A stretch of DNA of 52,345 nt from Candidatus Thorarchaeota archaeon (GCA_029858305.1 JAOUFI010000011.1:1-52345), one strand, 5' to 3'. Positions 8,477-17,934 are shown, numbered from the stretch's first letter. The notes: generated from the letters alone by a model not told the origin. A program made the numbers and translations.

Positions 8477-8805
8477 TCTTCTACTGAGCACGCGAAATTG
8501 GCTTCTCTGGTGCAAAAATCATCAAAAAAGGCCGTTTTCCATAGGACGTAAAGGTAAGTTCGAAAAAAAGTTACAATCTTCGAAATATTCGCAAAAAGGC
8601 GCCTTTAGGCTGATAACAGTACATTTATAGGTAAAGCTGTTTCTGATGATAGTCGGAGAATGGTTCGTCATTTAAGCTCATTTTGAGTTACCTATTCCAA
8701 TCTGACCCCTCCCGGCGGATGAATACGGGGGCGAATCCTCTCCATCCTTTTCTTCTATTTCATGACAATCTTCTTATCCGAGTCAAGCAATTGAGAGAGT
8801 AGAGT
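8477..8805 (+). other. Gene-free spacer with a palindrome and a candidate short transcript
   Basis: No credible coding frame is seen in these 329 bases. They contain a perfect 12-base palindrome, AAAGGCGCCTTT, at 8595-8606, and a TATA-like TTTATA near 8632-8637. A 6-bp hairpin, CTCCCG/CGGGGG (8709-8714 with 8726-8731), is followed by a pyrimidine-rich stretch ending CCTTTTCTTCTATTT. The latter could end a short RNA starting near 8660, or act as an attenuator in the leader of the methyltransferase gene. The region just after the tRNA also holds the 3' trailer needed for its processing. Confidence 0.4.
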
Positions 8806-9594
8806 GTGTCTTTTATGGAGCACGTTGAATTGGGTTGGAATGACTTTTGGGCTGAAATATTTAGAGTCAAGCATCGGAGGGCAATACAAGGAATTCAGTA
8901 TTACGACCGTTTAGTGGTTGATTTCTGTATACGTGTCATGAGTATTAAAAAGGATCATGAAATCTTGGATATTGCTTGCGGATCTGGAGATCAGTCCATC
9001 GAGTTTGCCAAGCAAGGAATCAAGGTCACCGCGTTTGATATCTCCGACACACTAATCGCGGTAGCAAAGGAAAGCGCTCGAAATTCAGGCGTTTCTGTGG
9101 ACTTTTCAGTTGGAGATATGCGTGCTATGTCTTTCACCCAACAGTTCAATGCTGCAGTATTGCTTAGTCATAGTTTTGGTTTCTTTAATCATGAGGTGAA
9201 CACAAAAGTTCTGAAAGACACTTTTGTTGCGTTGAAGAAAGGAGGAAAACTTCTGTTAGATCTCATGAATCCATATAACTTACCTCGATTTCAAAAGACA
9301 TGGACGGAACTCGAGGGAGGATATCTTCTGAGCGAGCCTCATCTAATGGATGCTCCTGCCGGTGTCCTAAGAGGTCGTCCTGCTGTCTTTGTAGATACTG
9401 TGGATGACCGTGTCGTGTTGATGGACGAGGATGCTCTCTCAAACAACGATATCCGTATGTACACTGCTCTCGAGATTCATGCAATGCTCACAGAGGCTGG
9501 ATTCAAAAAGGTCGAGTTCTATGGACAAAACACTCTTCCGCGAATGCAATATTCTGCATCCTCTGAAAGAATGGTTGTTGTCGCAACAAAGTAA
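8806..9594 (+). CDS. Class I SAM-dependent methyltransferase
   Basis: Motif I is ILDIACGSGD at residues 53-62. An acidic residue ends strand 2 (TAFDIS), VGDMRAM follows as motif II/III, and KKGGKLLLDL is the post-II strand. The 262-residue layout, with an N-terminal helical cap carrying YYDRLV, resembles small-molecule (ubiquinone/sarcosine-type) methyltransferases rather than RNA enzymes. The methyl acceptor cannot be inferred. Start could be GTG 8806 or ATG 8815; the latter removes three residues. It is followed by EF-2 but separated by about 170 bases that contain a promoter, so it is probably transcribed alone. Confidence 0.83.
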   Translation: MSFMEHVELGWNDFWAEIFRVKHRRAIQGIQYYDRLVVDFCIRVMSIKKDHEILDIACGSGDQSIEFAKQGIKVTAFDISDTLIAVAKESARNSGVSVDFSVGDMRAMSFTQQFNAAVLLSHSFGFFNHEVNTKVLKDTFVALKKGGKLLLDLMNPYNLPRFQKTWTELEGGYLLSEPHLMDAPAGVLRGRPAVFVDTVDDRVVLMDEDALSNNDIRMYTALEIHAMLTEAGFKKVEFYGQNTLPRMQYSASSERMVVVATK

Positions 9595-9614
9595 ATCGTT
9601 TCCATGACATAATC

Positions 9615-9637
9615 CTTTTAAGACTCCAAAATGGAGT
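9615..9637 (+). promoter_or_regulatory. TATA-like element with adjoining inverted repeat upstream of EF-2
   Basis: A CTTTTAAGA element is followed at once by a perfect inverted repeat, ACTCCA-AAA-TGGAGT (9623-9637). The repeat falls between TATA and the expected transcription start, where an archaeal repressor would block polymerase. The following EF-2 leader would be about 120 bases long. This is recognised from sequence only. Confidence 0.35.
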
Positions 9638-9766
9638 TCGCCAAGCCACTGGTGAGGATTTCATCGGTGCCCCGACGAGTTCTCTCGCGACATATTCATG
9701 AGTTGGGGATAGGCTATCGATGTGCGATGCCCGCGGGGGAATCAGAATTTAGAATGGTGTAACGTC

Positions 9767-11980
9767 ATGGTCAAGATTAAGGAGCCAGATGCAATCAAGA
9801 GGCTTATCCTATCAGATGATTTTGAGCATAAGAGAATCATTTCAATCTCTGCGCACATAGATCACGGCAAGACTACCACATCGGACTATCTCATGCGCCG
9901 AGCAGGTCTCATGAGTGATGCTGCAACGGGACATGCTTTGATGACTGATAGTGATGCTGAAGAGCAAGAACGTGGAATCACTATATTCACTTCTGTCGTG
10001 CTATTGAACTTTGAGATCGAAGGAGAGGAATTTCTTGTTCAGCTATCAGACACACCGGGTCATCTGTCCTTTACTGGTGAAGTATCAAGGGCGCTTAGGG
10101 CTAGTGATGGCGCAGTAATTCTTGTGGATGCTCTTGAGGGAGTAATGACCCAAACTGAGACAAATATTCGCCTTGCAGTAGGCTCAGAAGCATGCAAGCC
10201 AGTGTTATTCATTAACAAGGTTGATCGACTCATCAACGAGCTCAAGCTACCTCCTGCAAAGGTCTACGAGAGAATTGATATCATTATCTCCAAGGTCAAC
10301 GAGTTGATCAAGAAAGTTGCTCCAAAGGAGTATGCTCTTAATTGGAGAGTTAGTTTCCAAGAGGGAAGTGTGGCCATTGGTAGCGCAAAGACTGGTTGGG
10401 CTTTCACAATGAAAACCCTAGAGAAGAAAGGTATCAAGCCACTCATCGTTTTTGAAAAATATAATGAGGGTAATGAGAAATGGCTGAGAGAAAACCTTCC
10501 GTTGGATGATGCGCTCCTTGAAATGATTGTGAAACATCTTCCAAATCCAAAAGAAGCTCAAAAATACAAAATTCCACGTATTTGGAGCGGCGATTTGAAT
10601 AGCCCTGCAGGACAGGCTCTTTTGAATTGCGACCGTAATGGTCCGCTCATTGGAAGTATCAATAAGATATTTATCGATCCAAAAAGCAAGAGACCGACCC
10701 TCATAGGTCGTGTTTTCTCAGGAACAATCAGGTCCGGGCAGGAAATTCGTCTTGTCAACATGAGACAGAATGCGAAAGTAAAGCGTCTGGGTGTTCAGGA
10801 GATTACAGATATCCTTGATATGGACGAGGTTCCAGCTGGTAATCTATTCTCCGTATTTGGATTTATGTGCCCAAGTGGAGAGTCATTCGTGGACCCTGGT
10901 TCCGATACGAAAGGTTTCGAAGCAATCGAATATGTATGTGAGCCGGTTGTCAGTCGAAGTATCAAGCCTATTGATCCTCAGGATATAGCAAAACTTGGTG
11001 AAGTTGTTTCAAAGTGGATTATGGCTGATCCTACTGCAAGATTTGTTCACGATAAGGAATCAATGGAGTATCGTCTCGATGGTATCGATCCACTGCAGAT
11101 TGAGATTTTGACCAAAAGAATTCATGAGCAAGTGCCTATCAAAGTTTCAGAACCTATCATCGTGTACCGTGAGAAGATGACCGAACGTGGAGAAGAGTTC
11201 CACACCAAGTCTCCGAATGGACATAATAAGATTCGAATGTTCCTTGAGCCCCTTGATGAAAAGACTGTCGACTTGATTCGTAGGAAGAAGATTACTGCTG
11301 AGATGAACGACAGAGAACGAGCTCAGATTCTCAGAGATGAGGCTGATTGGGATGCAAAAGAAGCACGAAAGATTCTGGATGTCTACGAATCGTGCATGCT
11401 CGTGGATGCAATGAGTGGGGTTCAACGATTTGAACGTATTTTTTCATACCTTCAGACTACATTCAGAGAGTTTGTCGATGCTGGTCCCTTGGCACATGAA
11501 CCTGTAATGGGTGTGAAAGTGACACTTACTGATGCTACTGTGCACAATGACCCTGCACATACAGGATATAACGAAGTAGCAACCATGGTGAGTGCCGGTC
11601 TAAACATGGGATTCCTAACTGGAAGACCTGGACTCTATGAACCTGTGCTTAATACAGATATCAAAACTCCCACTGATACACAGGGTCAGGTAATCAAGGT
11701 TCTAACAGGCCACCGCGGACAGATTGTGACCATTGAGGGCGAGGAAGACACTGTCACTGTCAAGGGAACACTTCCTACCGCAGAAACCATTGGTATTGCT
11801 GATGAGTTCAGAAGTGCAACTGCGGGCCGTAGTTTCTTTGGTTATCAGTTCCGTGGCTTTGATCAGCTACCTGGCAACTTACAGGAAGAGATGATTCTCG
11901 AAATTCGAAAGAGAAAGAGGATGCCTGAAGAGATGCCAAGCTTGAGTTCTTGGAACAGATGGATCTACAAGCGAACATAG
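9767..11980 (+). CDS. fusA: Translation elongation factor 2 (aEF-2), with altered diphthamide loop
   Basis: A GTPase that drives ribosome translocation. Domain I shows AHIDHGKTT, the switch I ERGITI, DTPGH and NKVDRL, and domains II-V follow in normal order to a 737-residue end. In domain IV the loop that normally reads DAIHRGPAQ is DPAHTGYNE. The target histidine is kept (H598), but the following arginine and glutamine are replaced. The G-domain DTPGHVDF is also changed to DTPGHLSF. Most Asgard lineages lack diphthamide genes, so an unmodified EF-2 is expected; a paralogue elsewhere in the genome cannot be excluded. The frame opens at GTG 9722, but ATG 9767 gives the family N-terminus. A strong terminator follows. 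Confidence 0.95.
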   Translation: MVKIKEPDAIKRLILSDDFEHKRIISISAHIDHGKTTTSDYLMRRAGLMSDAATGHALMTDSDAEEQERGITIFTSVVLLNFEIEGEEFLVQLSDTPGHLSFTGEVSRALRASDGAVILVDALEGVMTQTETNIRLAVGSEACKPVLFINKVDRLINELKLPPAKVYERIDIIISKVNELIKKVAPKEYALNWRVSFQEGSVAIGSAKTGWAFTMKTLEKKGIKPLIVFEKYNEGNEKWLRENLPLDDALLEMIVKHLPNPKEAQKYKIPRIWSGDLNSPAGQALLNCDRNGPLIGSINKIFIDPKSKRPTLIGRVFSGTIRSGQEIRLVNMRQNAKVKRLGVQEITDILDMDEVPAGNLFSVFGFMCPSGESFVDPGSDTKGFEAIEYVCEPVVSRSIKPIDPQDIAKLGEVVSKWIMADPTARFVHDKESMEYRLDGIDPLQIEILTKRIHEQVPIKVSEPIIVYREKMTERGEEFHTKSPNGHNKIRMFLEPLDEKTVDLIRRKKITAEMNDRERAQILRDEADWDAKEARKILDVYESCMLVDAMSGVQRFERIFSYLQTTFREFVDAGPLAHEPVMGVKVTLTDATVHNDPAHTGYNEVATMVSAGLNMGFLTGRPGLYEPVLNTDIKTPTDTQGQVIKVLTGHRGQIVTIEGEEDTVTVKGTLPTAETIGIADEFRSATAGRSFFGYQFRGFDQLPGNLQEEMILEIRKRKRMPEEMPSLSSWNRWIYKRT

Positions 11981-11996
11981 AACCAATCTACTATCA

Positions 11997-12038
11997 CAGG
12001 GGATGTTCAGAGAACATCTCCTGGTATCTCTCTTTTTT
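11997..12038 (+). terminator. Hairpin-plus-T-run terminator after EF-2
   Basis: A 12-bp stem (11997-12008 with 12012-12023, one G-U pair, loop AGA) lies 17 bases after the EF-2 stop. Six thymines follow at 12033-12038. It resembles a bacterial intrinsic terminator and fits the T-rich termination of archaea. Confidence 0.75.
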
Positions 12039-12104
12039 CATTGTTCACCATCTCAATTGGATAGACTTTTGACCAACGAGGTCATCTTGTTTTGCTGAAC
12101 AATC

Positions 12105-13436
12105 ATGACAATTGACCCAGTTGAAGTTCTTACAAAGCTTATTTCATTTGATACGCGAAACGATGGACCGAATAAGAAACCCGGCAAAGAATGTCCTGAA
12201 TACATCATCAGCCTCCTCAACGATTTTGGTTATCGGACTGAGTTATTGGAATCTGATGGTTATTACACAGCCTTTGGTAGAAGAGGTCAAGGTGGGTCCA
12301 AAATACTCTTCCTTGCACATTTCGATGTAGTTCCTTATGGTGATGGTTGGAAGAGCGATCCTCTGTCATTGAAAATTGATGGTGACATTGCATATGGACG
12401 TGGAACATGCGATGACAAAGGGAATATCGTTTCCCTACTTCTTCTTGCAGAAAGACTTGCAGAAACAGATCTTCCATGTACAGCAATGTTTGCGGCATCA
12501 GGCGATGAGGAGATCGGGGGTCGCAATGGTGCTGAGTTCCTCAAGAATTGGCTGATTAAACAAGGTCTCTTCCCTGATTTTGTAGTAATTGCTGATGGCA
12601 TCCATCAACAAATCATCCATAGACGACGAAACGCCCTCCCTACTTTTATCAAGGTTAAAGAGGAGATATCTAAAATTAAGGGCAAAGCCGAAACTGTTCG
12701 GTTCACCACTGAAACCTATGGTTCAGACACAAGACATAGTGCGTATCTAAGACCTGGTGTAGACCGTCACGCTATGTTAACTGCGTCGAAGTATCTGGAT
12801 ATGCATCCACAGGCCGTTGTAAAAGATATCCGTGGCGCATTTGTCAAGTCTAATGTTGTTCCTGACTGGGTAGAACTTGATGTTATTCATCCTCATGCCT
12901 CTGGTATCGAAAGCTCTTATGACATTGCCTTAACAAATCTCATGAGGAGTATCTTATCTATTTCACAAGCGGCTTTCCCTACAAGACATTCTGATAAAGG
13001 AAAGATAATCAATCCCAATCTCTTATCCAAAGAAGGCAACCTTTGGACATTATATTGTGATATTAGAGCGATGACAAATGATAACGACGCTGTTGAACAT
13101 TCGATTCAAGAGGCTGTGAGCGGGAAACTAGACTTGTTCTCATTAAGGGTGAATAGCGGTGCAGGTTTTGTTGATGTTGATCCTAATTCACGATTGATCC
13201 GTGCGATGAGATGGGCTCTTGAGAAAGAAGGCATTTTCTACAGCGTTATTGAAGGATTTGGTGGTTCGGACTCTCGATATTTTGCAGAACAAGGTGCTGA
13301 GCTCTTTGATTTTGGACCCCAAGGGGACAATACACATGGTCCAAACGAATGGGTATCACTCTCTTCTTTGAGAGAGAATGCCAATGCGTTTCACACGATG
13401 ATTGAGGTACTAACAAGAGAAAAGAGTCCTGTGTAA
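12105..13436 (+). CDS. M20-family metallopeptidase (ArgE/DapE/carboxypeptidase G2-like)
   Basis: A co-catalytic zinc hydrolase of 443 residues. Metal and catalytic residues are visible as AHFDVVP (H72, D74), GRGTCDDKGN (bridging D103), SGDEEIGG (catalytic E135 and metal E136) and ADG after the first domain. A late GPQGDNTHGPNEW gives the last histidine ligand. The central lid domain contains the RHSAYLRPGVDRHAM segment, where the usual AHSS..PxxGxNA lies. The substrate (N-acyl amino acid or dipeptide) is unknown. The start ATG lies 66 bases past the EF-2 terminator. It converges with ileS, with only four bases between the stops. Confidence 0.88.
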   Translation: MTIDPVEVLTKLISFDTRNDGPNKKPGKECPEYIISLLNDFGYRTELLESDGYYTAFGRRGQGGSKILFLAHFDVVPYGDGWKSDPLSLKIDGDIAYGRGTCDDKGNIVSLLLLAERLAETDLPCTAMFAASGDEEIGGRNGAEFLKNWLIKQGLFPDFVVIADGIHQQIIHRRRNALPTFIKVKEEISKIKGKAETVRFTTETYGSDTRHSAYLRPGVDRHAMLTASKYLDMHPQAVVKDIRGAFVKSNVVPDWVELDVIHPHASGIESSYDIALTNLMRSILSISQAAFPTRHSDKGKIINPNLLSKEGNLWTLYCDIRAMTNDNDAVEHSIQEAVSGKLDLFSLRVNSGAGFVDVDPNSRLIRAMRWALEKEGIFYSVIEGFGGSDSRYFAEQGAELFDFGPQGDNTHGPNEWVSLSSLRENANAFHTMIEVLTREKSPV

Positions 13437-13440
13437 GTTG

Positions 13441-16400
13441 TTACAAAGGACTCATTCCAACCTTCAACGTTAGATCGTCTATCTCCCATTCCTTAACATA
13501 GGAGTATTTCTTCCATGTTGGTTGCTTCTTAGGACCAACTAGTTCCATCGTCTGAGCTCGCGTTTCGTTAGTAAGATGAACCTTGAACATCTCCGCAAGT
13601 TCGACGGCCTCTTCGTCAGAGAAGTAAAGAACTAAGTCTATTGACTGTTCGACTTTGAGATCAAGTTCCTTTCGCATGACTTGAACTCGTCTAGTCACAT
13701 CTCGTACAAGACCCTCAGCTTCGAGTTCCTTGGTTCTTGTCACATCGACATAGAGCTTTCCTATTTTACTCTCCGCAAAGCTAAGATGGTCCGGTAGACT
13801 TTCCTCAAACTCTACATCTCCATCAACCAACTTGAGTTTCTTTCCGGCAACCACGACTTCTGCTTTCCCTCTCTCGAGATCTCTACGGAGCTTAACAGCG
13901 TCAACCTCCTGAAGTTTCAATACCAGTTGCTTCATCATGTCCTTGTACCTCGGACCAAGAGCTTTGTAGTTTGGCTTAATTGATAGTCGAGTGAATTCAG
14001 CCATAACATCTGTTCGTTGAACTTCAAAGTCTCGCGTGTTGAGATCATCGAGTAAAAGGTCCCTCAGGCTCTCAGCTCTCTTACTGGTTTCCTCATCCTC
14101 TGCAATAAGAACGACTTTTGCGACAGGATGTCTCAGCTTGACTCCTTTCTTGTTTCTCGCATGGCTTGATGCACTTCGAAGTTCTTGGAGAACTTCGAAA
14201 GTTTTCTCCATTTCTTGGTCTATCAGCTTGTCAACACTCATTGGCATATCTGTGAGGTTGATGGATTCTGGTAGATCCTCAGCAAACCTCACTAAGAAGT
14301 CTTTGTGAAGTTTTTCGCAGAGAAATGGTGTGAACGGATTGAGTGCTCTTAGAAAGGTCTGTAGTGTATAGTAGATGACATCGTACGCCATCACTTTCTT
14401 TGGATCTTCGCTATCTAGCCACACTCGTTTCTTAACCAACGGTAGGTATACTCTACTCAAATCCTCCGATATGAATTCAAGAAGAACACGTCCAGCCTGG
14501 TGCCAGAGATATTTGCCCATCTGCTCGTGATACTCCTTTATGACAGTCTGTAGTCTAGATAGAAGCCATTTATCCTCAAGATTCGCCTTTGGAAGAGTCT
14601 TCATCATCCTCTTCTCGTCGAACTTGAAATTATCCAAGTCCATGTAAGTTTCAGTGAAGAGGACTACATTCCATAAGACATCTAGCTTCTTTCGAGTGAG
14701 ATCTATTTCCTTTTTGTCATAGTTCATTCGGGACCACGAGGCTGACCGCGTTAGCACAAAGACTCTGAATGGATCTGCTCCTATGTCTGCAAGCGCATCC
14801 TCCGCCCACACAACATTCCCTCTTGATTTACTCATTTTTCCTCCTTCTGCATCTAGCACATGCTCTTGACTCACACAGGCCTTGAAGGGAGCCTTGTCAT
14901 GCATCACGACTGAGGTATAGAGTAAACTGTAGAACCAGCCCCTTGATTGGTCAACTGCCTCAGTGATAAAATCAAATGGAAAGAGTTGATTAAACAATGA
15001 TGGATCTTTAAGGTAGTCCACACTTGCCGTATGTGCAATTCCAGAATCAAGCCAGCAATCAGTGACGAATTGTTCACGATGCATTTCCCCACCGCATTTC
15101 TCACATAGGAGTACGACTTCATCAACCCAAGGTCGATGCATCTCGAATTCATCTGGAAACTTGATTGCATGCTCTTTCAGTTCCTTTCTAGAACCTATGA
15201 CAATCTCTTCTTTACAATCATCGCAAACCCATACTGGAAGTGGTGATCCCCATACTCTAGATCTTGAGATGCACCAGTCATCTGCATTCGCTACCCAATC
15301 TCCAAAACGGCCAGTCCCTGCCCACTCTGGTGTCCATTCGACCTTAGTATTCTCATCTACTAATCTCTCTCGTACTCCTGTCATCCTAAGGAACCATTGT
15401 GACTTATCTGCAAGATAGATGAGGGGTGTGTCACATCGCCAACAATGCGGATACTCGTGATCCAAGGTTTCTTCGTGCACAAGCAGACCTTTTTTCTCAA
15501 GCAACCTTGGCACCTCGGGATTTGTATCAAAGACAAGCCTACCTTCAAACATGGGTACTTCTGAAGTGAATTTACCTGTGTTATTCACAGGTGCCAAGAC
15601 TGGTACATCGAATTCTCGTCCCACATTGAAGTCGTCAGGTCCAAATCCCGGAGCTGTGTGCACCAGCCCTGTGCCATCTTCTACAGTTACATGCGTGCCT
15701 GTCACAACTGCATGCATATACTTCTCATTATGCACTTGATGGAATGGGACTTCCTCTTTGAATGGATGTTCGTATTTCCATCCTAGCATTTTCTTGCCAG
15801 GTAGTGACTCAACTATTTCATATGACTCCTTCTTTGCCTTATGCATCACTTCCACTACTAAATCCTCAACAAGCCACCAAGATTCTCCATCAACCTTGAC
15901 TTTGACATACTTGTATTTTGGATGTACTGAAACCATCTCATTCGAGATTAATGTGAACGGAGTTGTAGTCCAGATAACTAGATACTCATTCTCCTTTCCT
16001 ACAAGTTTGAATTTGACGTATATGGATGGGTCCGTTTTAACCATATATCCCTGAGAAACCTCATGACCTGAAAGAGCAGTGACGCAGCGAGGGCAGATCG
16101 GATTGACCCTATATCCTCTGCCCAAGAGACCGTTCTCATTAGCAAGCTTCAGGAAGTGCCAAACATGCTCAATATAGTCATCTTTTCTAGTCTGGTAGGC
16201 AGATGGATAATCTAGCCATAGTCCTAGTCGAATTGAATCATTAACCCATCTTTCTAGATAGAAATCAACTAGCTCTTTGCATTTCTGAACAAATACGTCC
16301 ATTCCAACATCTGATTCAATAAGTCCCTTCTCTGCAATTCCTTCGTTCTTTTCAACTTCAAGCTCAACTGGTAGGCCTTGCATGTCCCACCCACCACGTC

Positions 16401-16638
16401 GCCAGACATTATATCCGCGCATAGTCATGTACCTAAGTTGAGCGTCTTTCATAGCTCGTCCACGTGCGTGCCCTACGTGCATGAATCCGTTTGTTGTTGG
16501 GGGTCCCTCAAGGAAATTCCATCTTGGACCCTTGCTCCTGAACTCGAGTGTTTTATCGTAGATTTTTTGCTTCTTCCAGAAATCCAGAATCTCTTCCTCT
16601 AGGGCAAGTGGTTCGTATCGTTTCGACAGTAGGTTCAT
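13441..16638 (-). CDS. ileS: Isoleucyl-tRNA synthetase
   Basis: Class Ia synthetase charging tRNA-Ile. At 1065 residues it has the usual archaeal/eukaryotic length. The HIGH motif is HVGH (54-57), preceded by EGPPTTNG, and KMSKS lies at 601-605 in GGKMSKSRGN. WDMQGLPVELEVEK and the CP1 editing domain segment VHTAPGFGPDD, with TTPFTLISNE, are diagnostic of IleRS with hydrolytic editing. Two CxxC pairs in the CP core (CDDC and CEKC) may bind zinc. The C-terminal anticodon and junction domain is present in full. Convergent with the M20 peptidase gene and divergent from the zinc-ribbon gene at 16923. Confidence 0.97.
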   Translation of the reverse strand: MNLLSKRYEPLALEEEILDFWKKQKIYDKTLEFRSKGPRWNFLEGPPTTNGFMHVGHARGRAMKDAQLRYMTMRGYNVWRRGGWDMQGLPVELEVEKNEGIAEKGLIESDVGMDVFVQKCKELVDFYLERWVNDSIRLGLWLDYPSAYQTRKDDYIEHVWHFLKLANENGLLGRGYRVNPICPRCVTALSGHEVSQGYMVKTDPSIYVKFKLVGKENEYLVIWTTTPFTLISNEMVSVHPKYKYVKVKVDGESWWLVEDLVVEVMHKAKKESYEIVESLPGKKMLGWKYEHPFKEEVPFHQVHNEKYMHAVVTGTHVTVEDGTGLVHTAPGFGPDDFNVGREFDVPVLAPVNNTGKFTSEVPMFEGRLVFDTNPEVPRLLEKKGLLVHEETLDHEYPHCWRCDTPLIYLADKSQWFLRMTGVRERLVDENTKVEWTPEWAGTGRFGDWVANADDWCISRSRVWGSPLPVWVCDDCKEEIVIGSRKELKEHAIKFPDEFEMHRPWVDEVVLLCEKCGGEMHREQFVTDCWLDSGIAHTASVDYLKDPSLFNQLFPFDFITEAVDQSRGWFYSLLYTSVVMHDKAPFKACVSQEHVLDAEGGKMSKSRGNVVWAEDALADIGADPFRVFVLTRSASWSRMNYDKKEIDLTRKKLDVLWNVVLFTETYMDLDNFKFDEKRMMKTLPKANLEDKWLLSRLQTVIKEYHEQMGKYLWHQAGRVLLEFISEDLSRVYLPLVKKRVWLDSEDPKKVMAYDVIYYTLQTFLRALNPFTPFLCEKLHKDFLVRFAEDLPESINLTDMPMSVDKLIDQEMEKTFEVLQELRSASSHARNKKGVKLRHPVAKVVLIAEDEETSKRAESLRDLLLDDLNTRDFEVQRTDVMAEFTRLSIKPNYKALGPRYKDMMKQLVLKLQEVDAVKLRRDLERGKAEVVVAGKKLKLVDGDVEFEESLPDHLSFAESKIGKLYVDVTRTKELEAEGLVRDVTRRVQVMRKELDLKVEQSIDLVLYFSDEEAVELAEMFKVHLTNETRAQTMELVGPKKQPTWKKYSYVKEWEIDDLTLKVGMSPL

Positions 16639-16862
16639 CTTAATGTCCTCTCAGGATGTTTGGTAGTGTTATAATCAGAAAGTGATTTTCTGCCCCCATC
16701 ATCAGATGAGAACCTTTCATGGTTCTGACTAGGTGTTTGCTCTACATGCCTAGTCGATTTGGCAATCCATCCTTTCTCACCTGTACGGGCTCTCTGGATT
16801 TTCATCTTAGACTTAGTTAAAAATCTTAGGCTAGACAAATTTGACCACCCTATAGGCCCAAC

Positions 16863-16879
16863 CAAGATTTAATTGGTCC
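16863..16879 (+). promoter_or_regulatory. Promoter-like inverted repeat before the 16923 gene
   Basis: In the 284-base divergent spacer between ileS and the 16923 gene, ACCAA and TTGGT flank GATTTAA, a weak TATA-like core. The rest of this spacer shows no supported gene. An overlapping minus-strand frame there is unlikely to be real. Confidence 0.25.
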
Positions 16880-16922
16880 CTTCGATAGGTTGTCTAGTGG
16901 ATATCAAATTGAGGTGTTTTGA

Positions 16923-17594
16923 ATGAGCTCTCTTGAAGAAAGATCACTCGACAAATTAGCTGATATGGTTCTCCAAGTTCTATGGCAAGATTTACTAGAG
17001 GTGTGGCAAGCAATCCGAAACAAGATGGACTCTGAAGGGCCAGATGAGGTGAAATCCGCGTTTGAGGGTGCTGTTTCAAGATTCATGAAAGGTCCGTTAA
17101 GTAATCATATCGAAGTCCGCTGGGGTATGAACCTTTGTGTTCACTGTAACGATGATAATATTGAAAAAAATGGGATTGCTTACGTGAAGCCAAATGGCGA
17201 TGGTCTAGAGTTCAATCAATGTCTCAATTGCAGAATAGGAATTCTCTACAATCTTGTCACTGCAACAGCTACACTTGATACATACACTATTGGTCTTGGA
17301 AAACCCGGGCAGTTCAATGGTGTGTCCATATTTTGGAACGCTATCGTGCCGGACTCGATGAAGAAGTTCCTTCCTACATATGAATTGATTCAAGACGGTC
17401 AGTGGTTAGGTACAATTTCATTTGACGATGCATTAACGACAAGATTCTTGCCATTTATTTCTATGACTGAATCTACACTGCGTGATGATGTGGCTCCTTG
17501 GACAACAGAGATTCCTGGTATTGTCCGGGCTGCAGTTGATTCATTCTTATCAGTAGCCAAGTTTCAAGTCGAGGCCGCGTTAGCATTGAGGTGA
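16923..17594 (+). CDS. Unknown protein with a zinc-ribbon knuckle pair, 223 aa
   Basis: I do not recognise the family. The N-terminal 65 residues are helical. Two knuckles, CVHC (C72, C75) and CLNC (C100, C103), are spaced like a small zinc ribbon. The C-terminal 110 residues are a mixed region with several tryptophans and an amphipathic final helix. No membrane segment or signal peptide is present. It is followed after 22 bases by the MazG/HisE-like gene, whose Shine-Dalgarno GGAGGA lies in the gap, so the two are probably co-transcribed. A nucleic-acid or nucleotide-related role would suit both, but that is only a guess. Confidence 0.7.
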   Translation: MSSLEERSLDKLADMVLQVLWQDLLEVWQAIRNKMDSEGPDEVKSAFEGAVSRFMKGPLSNHIEVRWGMNLCVHCNDDNIEKNGIAYVKPNGDGLEFNQCLNCRIGILYNLVTATATLDTYTIGLGKPGQFNGVSIFWNAIVPDSMKKFLPTYELIQDGQWLGTISFDDALTTRFLPFISMTESTLRDDVAPWTTEIPGIVRAAVDSFLSVAKFQVEAALALR

Positions 17595-17616
17595 AGCCAT
17601 CCTTGGAGGAGTAGAA

Positions 17617-17934
17617 GTGGTAGAGAAGCTAGTACGAGATAAGATTCCTGATATTCTCAAAGAAAAGGGGCTTAATCCCGAAGTTCGTACTGTCAGGTCT
17701 AGCGAGTTGGATAACTTCCTCCGAGCGAAGATTGTTGAGGAGGCTCAAGAGCTACTCGAATCAGGGGACTCCGAGGAAATTGTGGATATTCTTGAGGCTG
17801 TTGATGCTCTTCTTGAACTTCGTAAGGCTGATAGAGCGATGCTAGATCTCCAACGTGAAACGAAGAAGCTATATCGAGGAGGATTCAAGCAGGGGTATGT
17901 TCTCACTCAGGAATCCGATCTTGATACAATCTAG
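17617..17934 (+). CDS. MazG/HisE-like nucleotide pyrophosphohydrolase, small form
   Basis: An all-helical 105-residue protein carrying the metal-binding pattern of the MazG/HisE superfamily: E41, E42, E45 in IVEEAQELL, then E60 and D63 in LEAVDALL. The opening VRDKIPDILKEKG is typical of a small family of stand-alone predicted NTP pyrophosphatases. It probably removes non-canonical NTPs or a related nucleoside polyphosphate, assembling as a dimer or tetramer of four-helix bundles. True HisE (phosphoribosyl-ATP hydrolysis) is less likely, since no his gene is nearby. GTG start with GGAGGA 6 bases upstream. Confidence 0.8.
   Translation: MVEKLVRDKIPDILKEKGLNPEVRTVRSSELDNFLRAKIVEEAQELLESGDSEEIVDILEAVDALLELRKADRAMLDLQRETKKLYRGGFKQGYVLTQESDLDTI

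Noticed and set aside
8641..8705. Possible C/D box guide RNA (TGATGAT ... CTGA)
   Set aside because: Internal D' and C' boxes and a terminal stem are missing, so the two boxes may be chance matches.
11728..11742. HRGQ in EF-2 as a possible diphthamide loop
   Set aside because: It lies in the C-terminal domain V, in the LTGHRGQIV strand; the true loop is in domain IV around H598.
16635..16865. 76-codon minus-strand frame upstream of ileS
   Set aside because: Overlaps the ileS start, has no ribosome-binding site and a random-looking composition. It lies in the ileS leader.
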